Shown here in pieces: positions 55,882-64,000 of a stretch of DNA of 64,000 nucleotides. How positions within the stretch are numbered: the stretch's first letter is position 1; the number at the start of each line of letters is the position of its first letter. A model generated the notes under the pieces. The model saw only the letters and a list, made by a program, of their open reading frames with translations. It searched no databases and was not told the origin of the DNA. Location: positions 1-64,000 of the forward strand of contig QJZR01000012.1 of NCBI GenBank assembly GCA_003246625.1, given 5' to 3'. The position numbers were made by a program, and so were the translations under genes. Source of the DNA: Alphaproteobacteria bacterium (GTDB taxonomy: Bacteria; Pseudomonadota; Alphaproteobacteria; Rhodospirillales; Rhodospirillaceae).

Positions 55882-56370
55882 ATGTTCAGCACATTCCGCG
55901 ATGCCCTGTCTGTGATAGTGGCCACATGGTTCCTGATTGGACGCATTCCGTTCGCGCCCGGCACCTGGGGCTCGCTGGCCGCCGTCATTCTGGCCGCGCC
56001 GATCGCCGCCACGGGGGGATGGACCGCCCTGACCGCCGCCGCCCTGGCGGTTTCCCTGCTGGGAATCCCGATCGCCGACCGCGCGGAAAAGGCGATGGGA
56101 CGCAAGGATCCGGGCGCCATCGTCATCGACGAGGTGGCGGGACAGTGGATCGCCCTGATTCCCGCCGCGCCGGACCTGGGAAACTATATCCTGGGTTTTG
56201 CCCTGTTCCGCCTGTTCGACATCGCCAAACCGGGACCGGTGGGCTGGGCCGACCGCAGGCTTTCCGGCGGCCTCGGCATCATGGCCGACGACATCATCGC
56301 GGGCGCGCTGGCGGCAACGTGCCTGGCCCTGGCCGGGCCGTACCTGCCGCCGCTGCTGTCGCTGTACTGA
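55882..56370 (+). CDS. pgpA: Phosphatidylglycerophosphatase A
   Basis: 162 residues, four hydrophobic segments. The signature [16 protein letters not shown] and the acidic active-site region [17 protein letters not shown] are typical of PgpA, which dephosphorylates phosphatidylglycerol phosphate in the inner membrane. The ATG at 55882 has GAGG five bases upstream; the longer frame upstream is not family-like. pncC follows 13 bases later, an arrangement common in proteobacteria. Confidence 0.95.
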   Translation: MFSTFRDALSVIVATWFLIGRIPFAPGTWGSLAAVILAAPIAATGGWTALTAAALAVSLLGIPIADRAEKAMGRKDPGAIVIDEVAGQWIALIPAAPDLGNYILGFALFRLFDIAKPGPVGWADRRLSGGLGIMADDIIAGALAATCLALAGPYLPPLLSLY

Positions 56371-56383
56371 AGGAACGTCCCCC

Positions 56384-56860
56384 ATGTCCGTCCTTGCCCA
56401 CGAGATCCTGCGCCTCGGCCTCGCCACGGGGTTGCGCGTCGCCACCGCGGAATCCTGCACCGGCGGCATGATCGCCGCCGCGTTGACCGACGTCGCCGGA
56501 TCCTCGGCGGTGTTCGAACGCGGCTTCGTGACCTATTCCAACGCGGCGAAGGCCGAGCTTCTCGGCGTGCCGGAGGCCTCCCTGGCCGAGCATGGCGCGG
56601 TCAGCGAACAGACCGCCCGCGCCATGGCCGAAGGCGCGCTGGCACACAGCCGCGCCGACGTCGCGGTGGCGGTCACCGGCATCGCCGGACCGGACGGCGG
56701 TTCGCCGGACAAACCGGTCGGGCTGGTCCATTTCGCCGCCGCGCGCACCGGCCGGAAAACCCGCCACCTCGCCCGCGTCTTCCCCGGCGACCGCGCGGCG
56801 GTGCGCGCCGCCACCCGGGAAACCGCGCTCGCCCTGCTGGCGGAGATGATGGAAGGGTAA
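56384..56860 (+). CDS. pncC: Nicotinamide-nucleotide amidohydrolase PncC (CinA C-terminal domain)
   Basis: 158 residues, a stand-alone CinA C-terminal domain. [20 protein letters not shown] contains the catalytic Ser region; [19 protein letters not shown] and [19 protein letters not shown] are family motifs. It deamidates NMN to nicotinate mononucleotide in the pyridine nucleotide cycle. AAGGA lies ten bases upstream of the ATG. Repeat copy B with strong hairpins follows directly and probably terminates the pgpA-pncC transcript. Confidence 0.95.
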   Translation: MSVLAHEILRLGLATGLRVATAESCTGGMIAAALTDVAGSSAVFERGFVTYSNAAKAELLGVPEASLAEHGAVSEQTARAMAEGALAHSRADVAVAVTGIAGPDGGSPDKPVGLVHFAAARTGRKTRHLARVFPGDRAAVRAATRETALALLAEMMEG

Positions 56861-56863
56861 AAC

Positions 56864-57033
56864 CTCCAGGGCTCCGCCCTTGCATCCCGATATTTAAGGT
56901 TTTTGCGCGTAGCGCGATAAGACGATCGCGTAGCAACGTGATGATCGATTGCCGCTAACGCGGTGGAAAACGGGAATGGGGTCTGGGGCCCAAGGCCCCA
57001 GCGGGGTCCGGGGCTTGGCCCCGGCCGGTTTTT
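56864..57033 (+). repeat. Hairpin-rich intergenic repeat, copy B, with terminator
   Basis: About 170 bases related to 49816-49975 and in the same orientation. Shared core TTTTTGCGCGTAGCGCGATA and CGATTGCCGCTAACGCGGTG. Strong hairpins CTGGGGCC-CAA-GGCCCCAG (56983-57001) and CCGGGGC-TTG-GCCCCGG (57008-57024), the second followed by CCGGTTTTT, which should stop plus-strand transcription after pncC. It fills the gap between convergent pncC and the SEC-C gene. Confidence 0.75.
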
Positions 57034-57039
57034 CAGCGC

Positions 57040-57522
57040 CTAAGCGCCGCAGCACTTCTTGTATTTCTTGCCGGAGCCGCAGGGGCACGGATCGTTGCGG
57101 CCGATCTTTTCGACGCGGCGCTGTTCGACCGGCGGATTGGTGTCGCCGTCGACATAGAGCCAGCGCCCATCCTCCTTGCGGAAGCGGGAAATCTCGCGGT
57201 GCATCTGGTCCTGGCCGCCCATCGAAAACCGCGCCGAAAAAGTGACGGTGCCGGTTTCGTCCCCTTCCCCGCCGCCTTCCGTCGCCTCGATGGTCAGGCC
57301 CTTCCACTTCACCTTGCGCGCCATCTCCTCGGAAGCGGCCTGGTCGAAACCTTCCATCGCCTCGGGGGCATGGGTGGCGGCGACATAGGCGATGTTCCCC
57401 AGGGCATAGGCGCTGTAGCGGGAGCGCATCAAGGCTTCGGCGGTCGGCGCCAGGGCGCCCGCCAGCAGCGGGCCGCAGCAGGCGTCCAGGGCCTTGCCGG
57501 AGCCGCAGGGACAGGTGGTCAT
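57040..57522 (-). CDS. YchJ-family protein with SEC-C zinc motifs at both ends
   Basis: 160 residues. An N-terminal SEC-C motif ([15 protein letters not shown]) and a C-terminal one ([16 protein letters not shown]) flank an NTF2-like core ([23 protein letters not shown]). This is the UPF0225/YchJ family; the zinc motifs resemble the SecA C-terminus, but the function is unknown. The ATG overlaps the stop of the coq10-like gene (ATGA), so it is the last gene of the pyruvate dehydrogenase/lipoate operon. Confidence 0.92.
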   Translation of the reverse strand: MTTCPCGSGKALDACCGPLLAGALAPTAEALMRSRYSAYALGNIAYVAATHAPEAMEGFDQAASEEMARKVKWKGLTIEATEGGGEGDETGTVTFSARFSMGGQDQMHREISRFRKEDGRWLYVDGDTNPPVEQRRVEKIGRNDPCPCGSGKKYKKCCGA

Positions 57523-57968
57523 CGTGGGTTTCCCTTTCCGTAGAGCGTTTCGGCGCGCTTTTCGAACGAGCGCACCATGCGTCGCGCCGCCTCGTCGAAG
57601 ACCCTGCCGATCATCGCCTGCAACAGGCGGGAACGGAAGGCGAAGGCGATTTCGAAGCCGACGTCGGTACCGCCCTGCGGCACGGCGTCGAAGCGCCAGC
57701 GGGTATGCAGTTCCCGGAAGGGACCGTCAAGGCTTTCCACGCCGATTTCCTCGGACGGGGAAATTTTGACCAACGAGGTGTAGGTGTCTCGCATCGGGCC
57801 GAAGCCGACGGTCATTTCGACGCGGAGACGATCGGGTGCATCCCGCCCGACGACGCGGGTGGAGATGCACCAGGGCAGGAAATCGGGATACCGCTCGACA
57901 TCGGCGACCAGCGCGAACATCTGTTCGGGGGAAAAACGCAGCCGTCGATGTTCGGCGTAGGTCTTCAA
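57519..57968 (-). CDS. COQ10/RatA-type START-domain protein
   Basis: 149 residues. Polyketide-cyclase/START fold: [58 protein letters not shown] and the C-terminal helix [20 protein letters not shown]. Mitochondrial COQ10 binds ubiquinone, and bacterial RatA has been linked to ribosome association; the lipA neighbourhood is typical in alphaproteobacteria. The start is TTG at 57968, overlapping the lipA stop as TTGA, which gives full family length; no ATG fits. Confidence 0.9.
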   Translation of the reverse strand: MKTYAEHRRLRFSPEQMFALVADVERYPDFLPWCISTRVVGRDAPDRLRVEMTVGFGPMRDTYTSLVKISPSEEIGVESLDGPFRELHTRWRFDAVPQGGTDVGFEIAFAFRSRLLQAMIGRVFDEAARRMVRSFEKRAETLYGKGNPR

Positions 57969-58924
57969 GTCCCGGTCCGTCCCAGTTTTTCCATCCGCGC
58001 GGCGCGCAGGGACTCGAAATCGCGGTCGGCATGGTACGAGGACCGCGTCATCGGCGACGACGCCACCACCAGGAACCCCTTGCCCAGGGCCAGGGTCTTG
58101 TATTCCTCGAAGACCTCGGGGGTGACGAACTCGGCCACCGCGACGTGCTTCAGGGTCGGTTGCAGGTACTGGCCGATGGTCAGGAAATCGACGTCGGCGA
58201 CACGCAGGTCGTCCATCACCTGCAAGACTTCCTGCCGGGTTTCGCCCAGGCCCAGCATGATCCCCGACTTGGTGAAGATGGTGGGGTCGATTTCCTTGGC
58301 GCGGCTGAGAATCTTCAGCGACTGGAAATAGCGCGCGCCGGGCCGGATGGTGGGATAGAGGCGCGGCACGGTTTCCAGATTGTGGTTGAAGACGTCGGGG
58401 CGGGCGGCGACCACCGATTCCAGGGCGCCGGGCTTGTCGCGGAAATCCGGGGTGAGGATTTCGATGGTGGTCTGCGGCGAGGCGGCGCGCACCGCCTCGA
58501 TCACCGCGACGAACTGCGAGGCCCCGCCGTCGGCCAAGTCGTCGCGGTCCACCGAGGTGACGACGATGTGCTTCGCCCCCATGCGGACCACGCTTTCCGC
58601 CACGTGCGCGGCTTCGCCGGGATCCACCGCGCCGGGACGCCCGGTCTTGACGTTGCAAAAGGCACAGGCCCGGGTGCAGGTGTCGCCCAGAATCATGAAG
58701 GCGGCGTGGCGGCGCTGCCAGCATTCGCCGATGTTCGGGCAGGCGGCTTCCTCGCACACCGTATGCATGCTTTTTTCGCGCATCATCGCGCGGACCTCGC
58801 CGAAGGCGGCGGAGGTCGGCGCCTTGACGCGGATCCATTTTGGCTTGCGCGGCGACGGGTTGTCGGGACGATTGCGCTTTTCCGGGTGGCGCAGCGCGGC
58901 GGCGGCTTGCTTGTCGTGATCCAT
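57965..58924 (-). CDS. lipA: Lipoyl synthase
   Basis: 319 residues, radical SAM. Auxiliary-cluster cysteines Cys57, Cys62, Cys68 in [15 protein letters not shown]-cluster cysteines Cys83, Cys87, Cys90 in CTRACAFC, and the C-terminal [11 protein letters not shown] with the conserved cluster-binding Ser. It inserts two sulfurs into octanoyl chains of E2-type lipoyl domains, including those encoded just upstream in pdhC and pdhB. Two adjacent ATG codons (58927 and 58924) are possible starts; the second is better spaced from AGGG. Confidence 0.97.
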   Translation of the reverse strand: MDHDKQAAAALRHPEKRNRPDNPSPRKPKWIRVKAPTSAAFGEVRAMMREKSMHTVCEEAACPNIGECWQRRHAAFMILGDTCTRACAFCNVKTGRPGAVDPGEAAHVAESVVRMGAKHIVVTSVDRDDLADGGASQFVAVIEAVRAASPQTTIEILTPDFRDKPGALESVVAARPDVFNHNLETVPRLYPTIRPGARYFQSLKILSRAKEIDPTIFTKSGIMLGLGETRQEVLQVMDDLRVADVDFLTIGQYLQPTLKHVAVAEFVTPEVFEEYKTLALGKGFLVVASSPMTRSSYHADRDFESLRAARMEKLGRTGT

Positions 58925-58931
58925 CATGACC

Positions 58932-60326
58932 CTAGAAGTGAATGGCGCGGCCGAAGGCGTCAAGCACCGACTCGTGCATCATCTCGGAAAGCGTCGGATG
59001 CGGGAAGACGGTGTGCATCAATTCGGCCTCGGTGGTCTCCAGGGTCTTGCCGATGACGAAGCCCTGGATCATCTCGGTAACTTCCGCGCCGATCATGTGC
59101 GCGCCGAGAAGTTCGCCGGTCTTGGCGTCGAACACCGTCTTGACCAGACCGTCCGTCTCGCCCAGCGCCACCGCCTTGCCGTTGCCGACGAAGGGGAAGC
59201 GCCCGACCTTCACCGCGTAGCCCGCTTCCTTCGCCTTCGCCTCGGAAAGCCCGACGCTCGCCACCTGGGGCGTGCAATAGGTGCAGCCGGGGATGGTCCG
59301 GGTGTCCAGCGGGTGCACGTCGGGCAGGCCCGCGATCTTTTCGACGCAGATCACCGCCTCGTGGCTGGCCTTGTGCGCCAGCCACGGCGGCGCCACCACG
59401 TCGCCGATGGCATAAATACCGGGTTCGTCGGTGCGCAGATAGGCGTCCACCTTGATCCGCCCCTTCTCCAACTGCACCTTGGTGGTGGCCAGACCCACGT
59501 CCTCCAGGTTGGGGACGACGCCGACCGCCATGATCACCCGGTCGACGGTGACGTCCTCGGTCTTGCCGCCCTTTTCCAGGGTGACGGTGACCGAATCCGC
59601 GCCCTTTTTCAGCGCCTTAACGTTGGTCGAAACCCGCACGTCCATGCCCTGCGCCTTGAACGCCTTGGCGGCCATGGCGGAAATTTCCGCGTCCTCCACC
59701 GGCAGCACCCGGTCCATCACCTCGACGACCGTCGTCTTGACGCCCAACGTGTTGTAGAAACTGGCGAATTCGATACCGATGGCGCCCGATCCGACGACCA
59801 GCAGCGACTTCGGCAGAACGTCCGGGGTCATCGCCTCGCGATAGGTCCAGACCAGCTTGCCGTCGGCCTCCAGCCCCGGCAGGTTGCGGGCCCGCGCGCC
59901 GGTGGCGACGACGATGTGCTTGGCGGCCAGTTCGGCGACCGGCTTGCCGTCCTTTTCAACCTTCACCTTGCCCGGCCCGTCGAGGCGGCCGTGACCGTCG
60001 ACCACCGTCACCTTGTTTTTCTTCAACAGGTGTTTCACCCCGGCGGCCAATTGCGCCGAAACCGAACGGGAGCGTTTGACGATGGCGGCCAGGTCGAAAC
60101 CGACGTTGTCGGCGGACAGACCGAAGTCCTTTGCATGGCGGAATTCGCGGTAGATGTCGGCGGACCGCAGCAGCGCCTTGGTCGGGATGCAGCCCCAGTT
60201 GAGGCAGATGCCGCCCAGGTGAGCGCGCTCCACCACCGCCACGGTCATCCCCAGTTGCGCGGCACGGATCGCCGCGACGTAACCACCCGGACCGGCGCCG
60301 ATCACCACCAGATCGTAATTGTCCAT
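58932..60326 (-). CDS. lpdA: Dihydrolipoamide dehydrogenase (E3)
   Basis: 464 residues. FAD motif [20 protein letters not shown], redox disulfide Cys41/Cys46 in [16 protein letters not shown] motif [14 protein letters not shown] and the C-terminal His-Glu in [10 protein letters not shown]. It reoxidises dihydrolipoyl groups of the pyruvate (and possibly other 2-oxo acid) dehydrogenase complexes. It follows pdhC after 44 bases and precedes lipA by seven. Confidence 0.97.
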   Translation of the reverse strand: MDNYDLVVIGAGPGGYVAAIRAAQLGMTVAVVERAHLGGICLNWGCIPTKALLRSADIYREFRHAKDFGLSADNVGFDLAAIVKRSRSVSAQLAAGVKHLLKKNKVTVVDGHGRLDGPGKVKVEKDGKPVAELAAKHIVVATGARARNLPGLEADGKLVWTYREAMTPDVLPKSLLVVGSGAIGIEFASFYNTLGVKTTVVEVMDRVLPVEDAEISAMAAKAFKAQGMDVRVSTNVKALKKGADSVTVTLEKGGKTEDVTVDRVIMAVGVVPNLEDVGLATTKVQLEKGRIKVDAYLRTDEPGIYAIGDVVAPPWLAHKASHEAVICVEKIAGLPDVHPLDTRTIPGCTYCTPQVASVGLSEAKAKEAGYAVKVGRFPFVGNGKAVALGETDGLVKTVFDAKTGELLGAHMIGAEVTEMIQGFVIGKTLETTEAELMHTVFPHPTLSEMMHESVLDAFGRAIHF

Positions 60327-60370
60327 TCGCCGAACTCCCTTTCCGAAATCAAGCCGATGAAACCCATTTA

Positions 60371-61723
60371 TCACAGAAGGATAGACATGGGATCTTCAAG
60401 CAGGCTCTTAACCAATCCCAGGAACTTCGCCCCCAGCGCGCCGTCGATGCAGCGATGGTCGCAGGACAGCGTCAGGCTCATCGCGCTGGCGATGGCCAGG
60501 GCTCCGTCCTTCACCACCGGCCGCTGTTCCGAGGCCCCCACCGCCAGCAGCAGGGCCTGCGGCGGGTTAAGGATCGCGGCGAACTCGCGCACCCCGAACA
60601 TTCCCAGGTTGGAAATGCTGAAGGTGCCGCCCTGGAATTCCTCGGGCATCAGCTTGCCGTCGCGGGCCCGCGCCGCCAGATCGCGCATTTCGTCGGAAAT
60701 CGCGCCCAGGGATTTGCCCTCCGCCCCGCGCACGATCGGGGTAATCAACCCGGCGGGCGTGGCCACCGCCACCGAAACGTCGGAGCGGGAATACCGGCGC
60801 ATCGCGTCGTCGGTCCAGGAGACGTTGGCCTCGGGCATGCGCTTGAGCGCCAGGGCGCTGGCGCGGACGATGAAGTCGTTGACCGAGATCTTGGGACCGC
60901 CGGTCTTCTGCGCGCGGGCGTTGATCTGTTCGCGCAGGGCCAGAAGCTCGTCGAGGACCACCTCCATGGTGACGTAGAAGTGCGGCACCGTCTGCTTGGA
61001 TTCGGTCAGGCGGCGGGCAATCACCTTGCGCATGGTGGTGTGCGGAACCTCGGTGAACGGCGCGTCGAAGGCGGATGCCGCCGGAGCGGGAGCGGAAGCC
61101 GGAGCTTTCGGCGCCTTCGGCCGTTCGGTGGGATCCTTGACCGCGCTGGCCAGGGCCATCGCCGCCAGAAGATCGGCGTCCATCGGGTCGTCCGTTCCGG
61201 CCGCCTTCGCCGCCTCGACGTCGGCCTTGACGATGCGGCCCTTCGGCCCGGAGCCCTTCACCTGGGCAAGGTCGATGCCTTCCGCCTTGGCGATGCGGCG
61301 AGCCAGCGGCGAGGCGAACACCCGCCCCGCCGGAGCCTGCGGCGCGGCCAGGCCAAGCCCGCCGAGACCGAGGGAAAGCCCCGGAATGTCCAACGCCGGA
61401 GCCGCGGCGGGAGCCGGTTGCGGCGCGGGCGCGGCGGCCGGAGCGGGCTGCGGAGCGGCGGCCAGGGCGGAGGCATCCTCTCCCTCCGCCAGAATCAGGG
61501 CGATCGGCGTGTTGACGGCGACGCCATGGGCGCCCTCGGCAACCAGGATCTTCCCCATTACCCCTTCGTCCACCGCTTCCAGCTCCATCGTCGCCTTGTC
61601 GGTTTCGATTTCGGCGATGACGTCGCCCGAAGCGACGGCGTCGCCTTCCTTAACCAGCCATTTGGCCAGGTTGCCCTCGGTCATCGTCGGCGACAGGGCG
61701 GGCATCAGAATTTCGATCGGCAT
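60371..61723 (-). CDS. pdhC: Pyruvate dehydrogenase E2 (dihydrolipoamide acetyltransferase)
   Basis: 450 residues. One lipoyl domain with Lys43 in [15 protein letters not shown], an Ala/Pro linker, an E3/E1-binding domain (VFASPLARRIAKAEGIDLAQ) and a catalytic domain ending with SCDHRCIDGALGAKF (His423, Asp427). It forms the core of the complex and transfers acetyl groups to CoA. The single lipoyl domain is complemented by a second one on PdhB. Confidence 0.97.
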   Translation of the reverse strand: MPIEILMPALSPTMTEGNLAKWLVKEGDAVASGDVIAEIETDKATMELEAVDEGVMGKILVAEGAHGVAVNTPIALILAEGEDASALAAAPQPAPAAAPAPQPAPAAAPALDIPGLSLGLGGLGLAAPQAPAGRVFASPLARRIAKAEGIDLAQVKGSGPKGRIVKADVEAAKAAGTDDPMDADLLAAMALASAVKDPTERPKAPKAPASAPAPAASAFDAPFTEVPHTTMRKVIARRLTESKQTVPHFYVTMEVVLDELLALREQINARAQKTGGPKISVNDFIVRASALALKRMPEANVSWTDDAMRRYSRSDVSVAVATPAGLITPIVRGAEGKSLGAISDEMRDLAARARDGKLMPEEFQGGTFSISNLGMFGVREFAAILNPPQALLLAVGASEQRPVVKDGALAIASAMSLTLSCDHRCIDGALGAKFLGLVKSLLEDPMSILL

Positions 61724-61744
61724 GATTTTGTCTCCCCCTTCCCG

Positions 61745-63199
61745 TCAGCGTCCGCACACCGCCTTGACCGCGGCGACGATATCCGTCACCTCGGGCAGGG
61801 CGATCTTTTCCAGGTTCACCGCATAGGGCAGCGGCACGTCCTTGCCGGTCACCCGCAAGGGCGGCGCGTCCAGCCAGTCGAAGGCGTATTCCGAAATCAG
61901 GGCGATGATCTCGGAGCCGATGCCCGCGTAGGGCCAGCCCTCCTCGACCGCGACGATGCGGTTGGTCTTCTTCACCGAGTGCACGACGGTGGGCAGGTCC
62001 AACGGGCGCAGGGAACGCAGGTCGATCACCTCGGCCTCGATGCCCTGCTTCGCCAGTTCCTCGGCGGCGGCCAGGGCCACCCCGACCATCCGCGAGAAGG
62101 CGGTGATGGTGACGTGCGAACCGACGCGCTTGATCGCGGCACGGCCCAGCGGCACCACGTAATCCGGGTCTTCCGGCACCTCGAAGGTCTGGCCGTAGAG
62201 AAGCTCGTTCTCCAGGAAGACCACCGGGTTGGGATCGCGGATCGCCGCCTTAAGCAGCCCCTTGGCGTCGGCGGCGGAATAAGGCGCCACCACCTTCAGC
62301 CCCGGACAATGGGCGTACCACGAGGCATAGCACTGCGAATGCTGCGCCCCGACGCGCGCCGCGGCACCGTTCGGCCCGCGGAAGACGATCGGCGCGCCCA
62401 TCTGGCCGCCCGACATGTACAGGGTCTTGGCCGCCGAATTGATGATGTGGTCGATCGCCTGCATCGAGAAGTTGAAGGTCATGAATTCGACGATCGGACG
62501 CAGCCCCGACAGCGCCGCGCCGACGCCCAGGCCGGTGAAGCCCATCTCGGTGATCGGGGTGTCGATCACCCGCTGCGGGCCGAATTCGTCCAGCAATCCC
62601 TGCGACACCTTGTAGGCGCCGTTGTACTGCGCGACTTCCTCGCCCATCAGGAAGACGTCCTTGTCGCGGCGCATTTCCTCGGCCATCGCGTCGCGCAGGG
62701 CCTCGCGCACTGTCTGCACCTTCGGATTGGCGAAGGGCGCCTCGGGCGCGGTGACCGGTTCGCCGGTGACGAAGGCGGTCTGGGTAACGAACAGCGGGTT
62801 GTTGCCCTCCAGCGCGCCGACAGGCACCACGGCGGGGGCCGCCGGAACCGATACGGCAGCCGGAGCGGACGCCATCGGCGCGGCGGCCTCGACCGCCTGG
62901 ACGGCGACGGGCGCCGCCTGCGGCGCGGGCGCGGCGGTCAGGGCGGAAGCGTCCTCCCCTTCCTCCAGGATCAGGGCGATCGGCGTGTTGACCGGCACCG
63001 GGTCGCCGCCCGCGGCAACCAGGATCTTGCCCATGGTCCCCTCGTCGACGGCCTCGACCTCCATCGTCGCCTTGTCGGTTTCGACCTCGGCGATCACGGT
63101 GCCCGAGGACACCGCGTCCCCTTCCTTGACCAGCCAGCGGGCGATCTTTCCTTCGGTCATCGTCGGCGACAGGGCCGGAAGCGATACGGTAATCGGCAT
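61745..63199 (-). CDS. pdhB: Pyruvate dehydrogenase E1 subunit beta with N-terminal lipoyl domain
   Basis: 484 residues, about 140 longer than usual E1-beta. Residues 1-~80 form a lipoyl domain ([20 protein letters not shown]; Lys43 in [15 protein letters not shown]), then an Ala/Pro-rich linker to about 155, then the E1-beta body: [60 protein letters not shown]. This domain layout is characteristic of alphaproteobacterial complexes. The lipoyl part is very close in sequence to that of PdhC. pdhA lies three bases upstream. Confidence 0.97.
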   Translation of the reverse strand: MPITVSLPALSPTMTEGKIARWLVKEGDAVSSGTVIAEVETDKATMEVEAVDEGTMGKILVAAGGDPVPVNTPIALILEEGEDASALTAAPAPQAAPVAVQAVEAAAPMASAPAAVSVPAAPAVVPVGALEGNNPLFVTQTAFVTGEPVTAPEAPFANPKVQTVREALRDAMAEEMRRDKDVFLMGEEVAQYNGAYKVSQGLLDEFGPQRVIDTPITEMGFTGLGVGAALSGLRPIVEFMTFNFSMQAIDHIINSAAKTLYMSGGQMGAPIVFRGPNGAAARVGAQHSQCYASWYAHCPGLKVVAPYSAADAKGLLKAAIRDPNPVVFLENELLYGQTFEVPEDPDYVVPLGRAAIKRVGSHVTITAFSRMVGVALAAAEELAKQGIEAEVIDLRSLRPLDLPTVVHSVKKTNRIVAVEEGWPYAGIGSEIIALISEYAFDWLDAPPLRVTGKDVPLPYAVNLEKIALPEVTDIVAAVKAVCGR

Positions 63200-63202
63200 G
63201 GT

Positions 63203-64000
63203 TCAGGCCTCCAGCAGCACGTCGGTGAACAGTTCGGCGGCGTCGGGTTCCGCGCTCGACTGCGCGAAGTCCGCCGCCTCGCCGACGATCGCCTTGATTT
63301 CGCGGTCGATCTCCTTGAGCGCGGCCTCGTCCACCGCGCCCGACTTCAGAAGAAGCGCCTTGGCGTTATCGATCGGATCGTGCTCCTGCCGCATGCGGCT
63401 GACTTCTTCCTTGCTGCGGTACTTCGCCGGATCGGACATCGAATGCCCGCGATAGCGATAGGTCTGCAACTCCAGCACGCACGGCCCCTTGCCCGCGCGC
63501 ACGTCGGCGACCGGCTGCGACGCCTGCTGACGGACGTGCGCCACGTCCATGCCGTCGATCTGATAGCCCGGAATGCCATAGGCCTGACCGCGGCGGAACA
63601 GCTCGACGTTCGAGGAGGCGCGCTCCACCGAGGTGCCCATGCCGTACTTGTTGTTTTCCACCACGTAGACCACCGGCAGCTTCCACAAGGCGGCCATATT
63701 GAAGCTTTCGTAGACCTGGCCCTGGTTCACCGCGCCGTCGCCGAGATAGCAGAAGGTGATGCCGCCGTCGTTGCGGTACTGCTGCGCGAAGGCCAGCCCG
63801 GTGCCGATCGGCACCTGCGCGGCGACGATGCCATGGCCGCCGAAGAAGTTCTTTTCCCGGCTGAACATGTGCATCGAGCCGCCCTTGCCCCGCGAATAGC
63901 CGGTGGCGCGGCCGGTGAGTTCCGCCATCACCCCCTTGGGGTCCATGCCGCAGGCCAGCATGTGGCCGTGGTCGCGATAGCTGGTCACCACCGCGTCGCC
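63203..64000 (-). CDS. pdhA: Pyruvate dehydrogenase E1 subunit alpha (C-terminal part)
   Basis: About 265 C-terminal codons; the frame is open to the end of the window, so the 5' end is missing. Thiamine diphosphate motif LGDGAVNQGQVYESFNMAAL ending in VENN, HGIVAAQVPIGTGLAFA, the phosphorylation-loop-like RYRGHSMSDPAKYRS and the TSVERASSN region identify E1-alpha. It decarboxylates pyruvate and passes the acetyl unit to lipoyl groups on PdhC/PdhB. First visible gene of the pdhA-pdhB-pdhC-lpdA-lipA operon. Confidence 0.97.
   Translation of the reverse strand, partial: GDAVVTSYRDHGHMLACGMDPKGVMAELTGRATGYSRGKGGSMHMFSREKNFFGGHGIVAAQVPIGTGLAFAQQYRNDGGITFCYLGDGAVNQGQVYESFNMAALWKLPVVYVVENNKYGMGTSVERASSNVELFRRGQAYGIPGYQIDGMDVAHVRQQASQPVADVRAGKGPCVLELQTYRYRGHSMSDPAKYRSKEEVSRMRQEHDPIDNAKALLLKSGAVDEAALKEIDREIKAIVGEAADFAQSSAEPDAAELFTDVLLEA

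Noticed and set aside
1-64000. CRISPR arrays, prophage, integrases, insertion sequences, rRNA operon or biosynthetic cluster
   Set aside because: Read through on both strands; only core genes, two tRNAs and two short intergenic repeats are seen.

Overview
The window is ordinary high-GC chromosomal core DNA from an alphaproteobacterium, most likely of the Rhodospirillales (Magnetospirillum/Rhodospirillum-like). The pointers are the ntrB-ntrC-ntrY-ntrX-trkA-dat-hfq-hflX order, a K+-insensitive type membrane pyrophosphatase, a fused IspDF, a pyruvate dehydrogenase E1-beta carrying its own lipoyl domain, and a ubiquinol-cytochrome c chaperone (CBP3 family) gene. I cannot name the species. I see no rRNA, CRISPR array, prophage, integrase or insertion sequence. 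Coding density is very high, with many 4-base ATGA start/stop overlaps.

Layout: 1-6.7 kb holds the 3' part of hppA, bamE, the cytochrome bc1 chaperone, the yceD(DUF177)-rpmF-plsX-fabH lipid/ribosome cluster, ihfA and a MerR regulator. A tRNA-Pro(GGG), a small unknown protein, cutA and ispDF follow. 9-17.8 kb is the nitrogen-regulation block dusB-ntrB-ntrC-ntrY-ntrX-trkA, continuing into dat, a HAD phosphatase, hfq, hflX and an inositol-phosphatase-like gene (to 21.9 kb). 21.9-24.5 kb has a lipoprotein gene coupled to mazG, an AT-richer intergenic patch and a nicotinamidase-like hydrolase. 24.5-33.9 kb is a minus-strand series (glk, mltB, rlpA, dacA, tmk, holB, metG, tatD, metallo-hydrolase) joining cell-wall, replication and translation functions. 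A tRNA-Ser(TGA) with its own promoter and terminator sits at 34.0 kb.

34.1-48.3 kb is a long minus-strand cluster: folK, rpoZ, rsh, pdxJ, acpS, lepB, rnc, era, recO, parC, a TRIC-type channel, then a 1018-residue protein joining an EndoQ-type PHP nuclease to a UvrD-type helicase and ending in a sliding-clamp-binding-like motif. A small DUF4870-like membrane protein follows. 48.5-57.0 kb carries a NYN nuclease overlapping a family 5 uracil-DNA glycosylase, smpB, dapA, slt, a bactofilin/M23 peptidase pair, pgpA and pncC. Two copies of a degenerate, hairpin-rich intergenic repeat lie at the convergent ends 49.8 and 56.9 kb. 57.0-64.0 kb is the pyruvate dehydrogenase/lipoate operon (pdhA partial, pdhB, pdhC, lpdA, lipA, coq10/ratA, SEC-C protein).

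The most interesting item is the EndoQ-UvrD fusion (34667-37723, minus). It suggests a single-polypeptide alternative excision-repair enzyme for deaminated bases that docks on the replication clamp. Other points worth a second look are an NtrX whose AAA+ domain has lost the sigma54-contacting GAFTGA loop, and the paired repeat elements.
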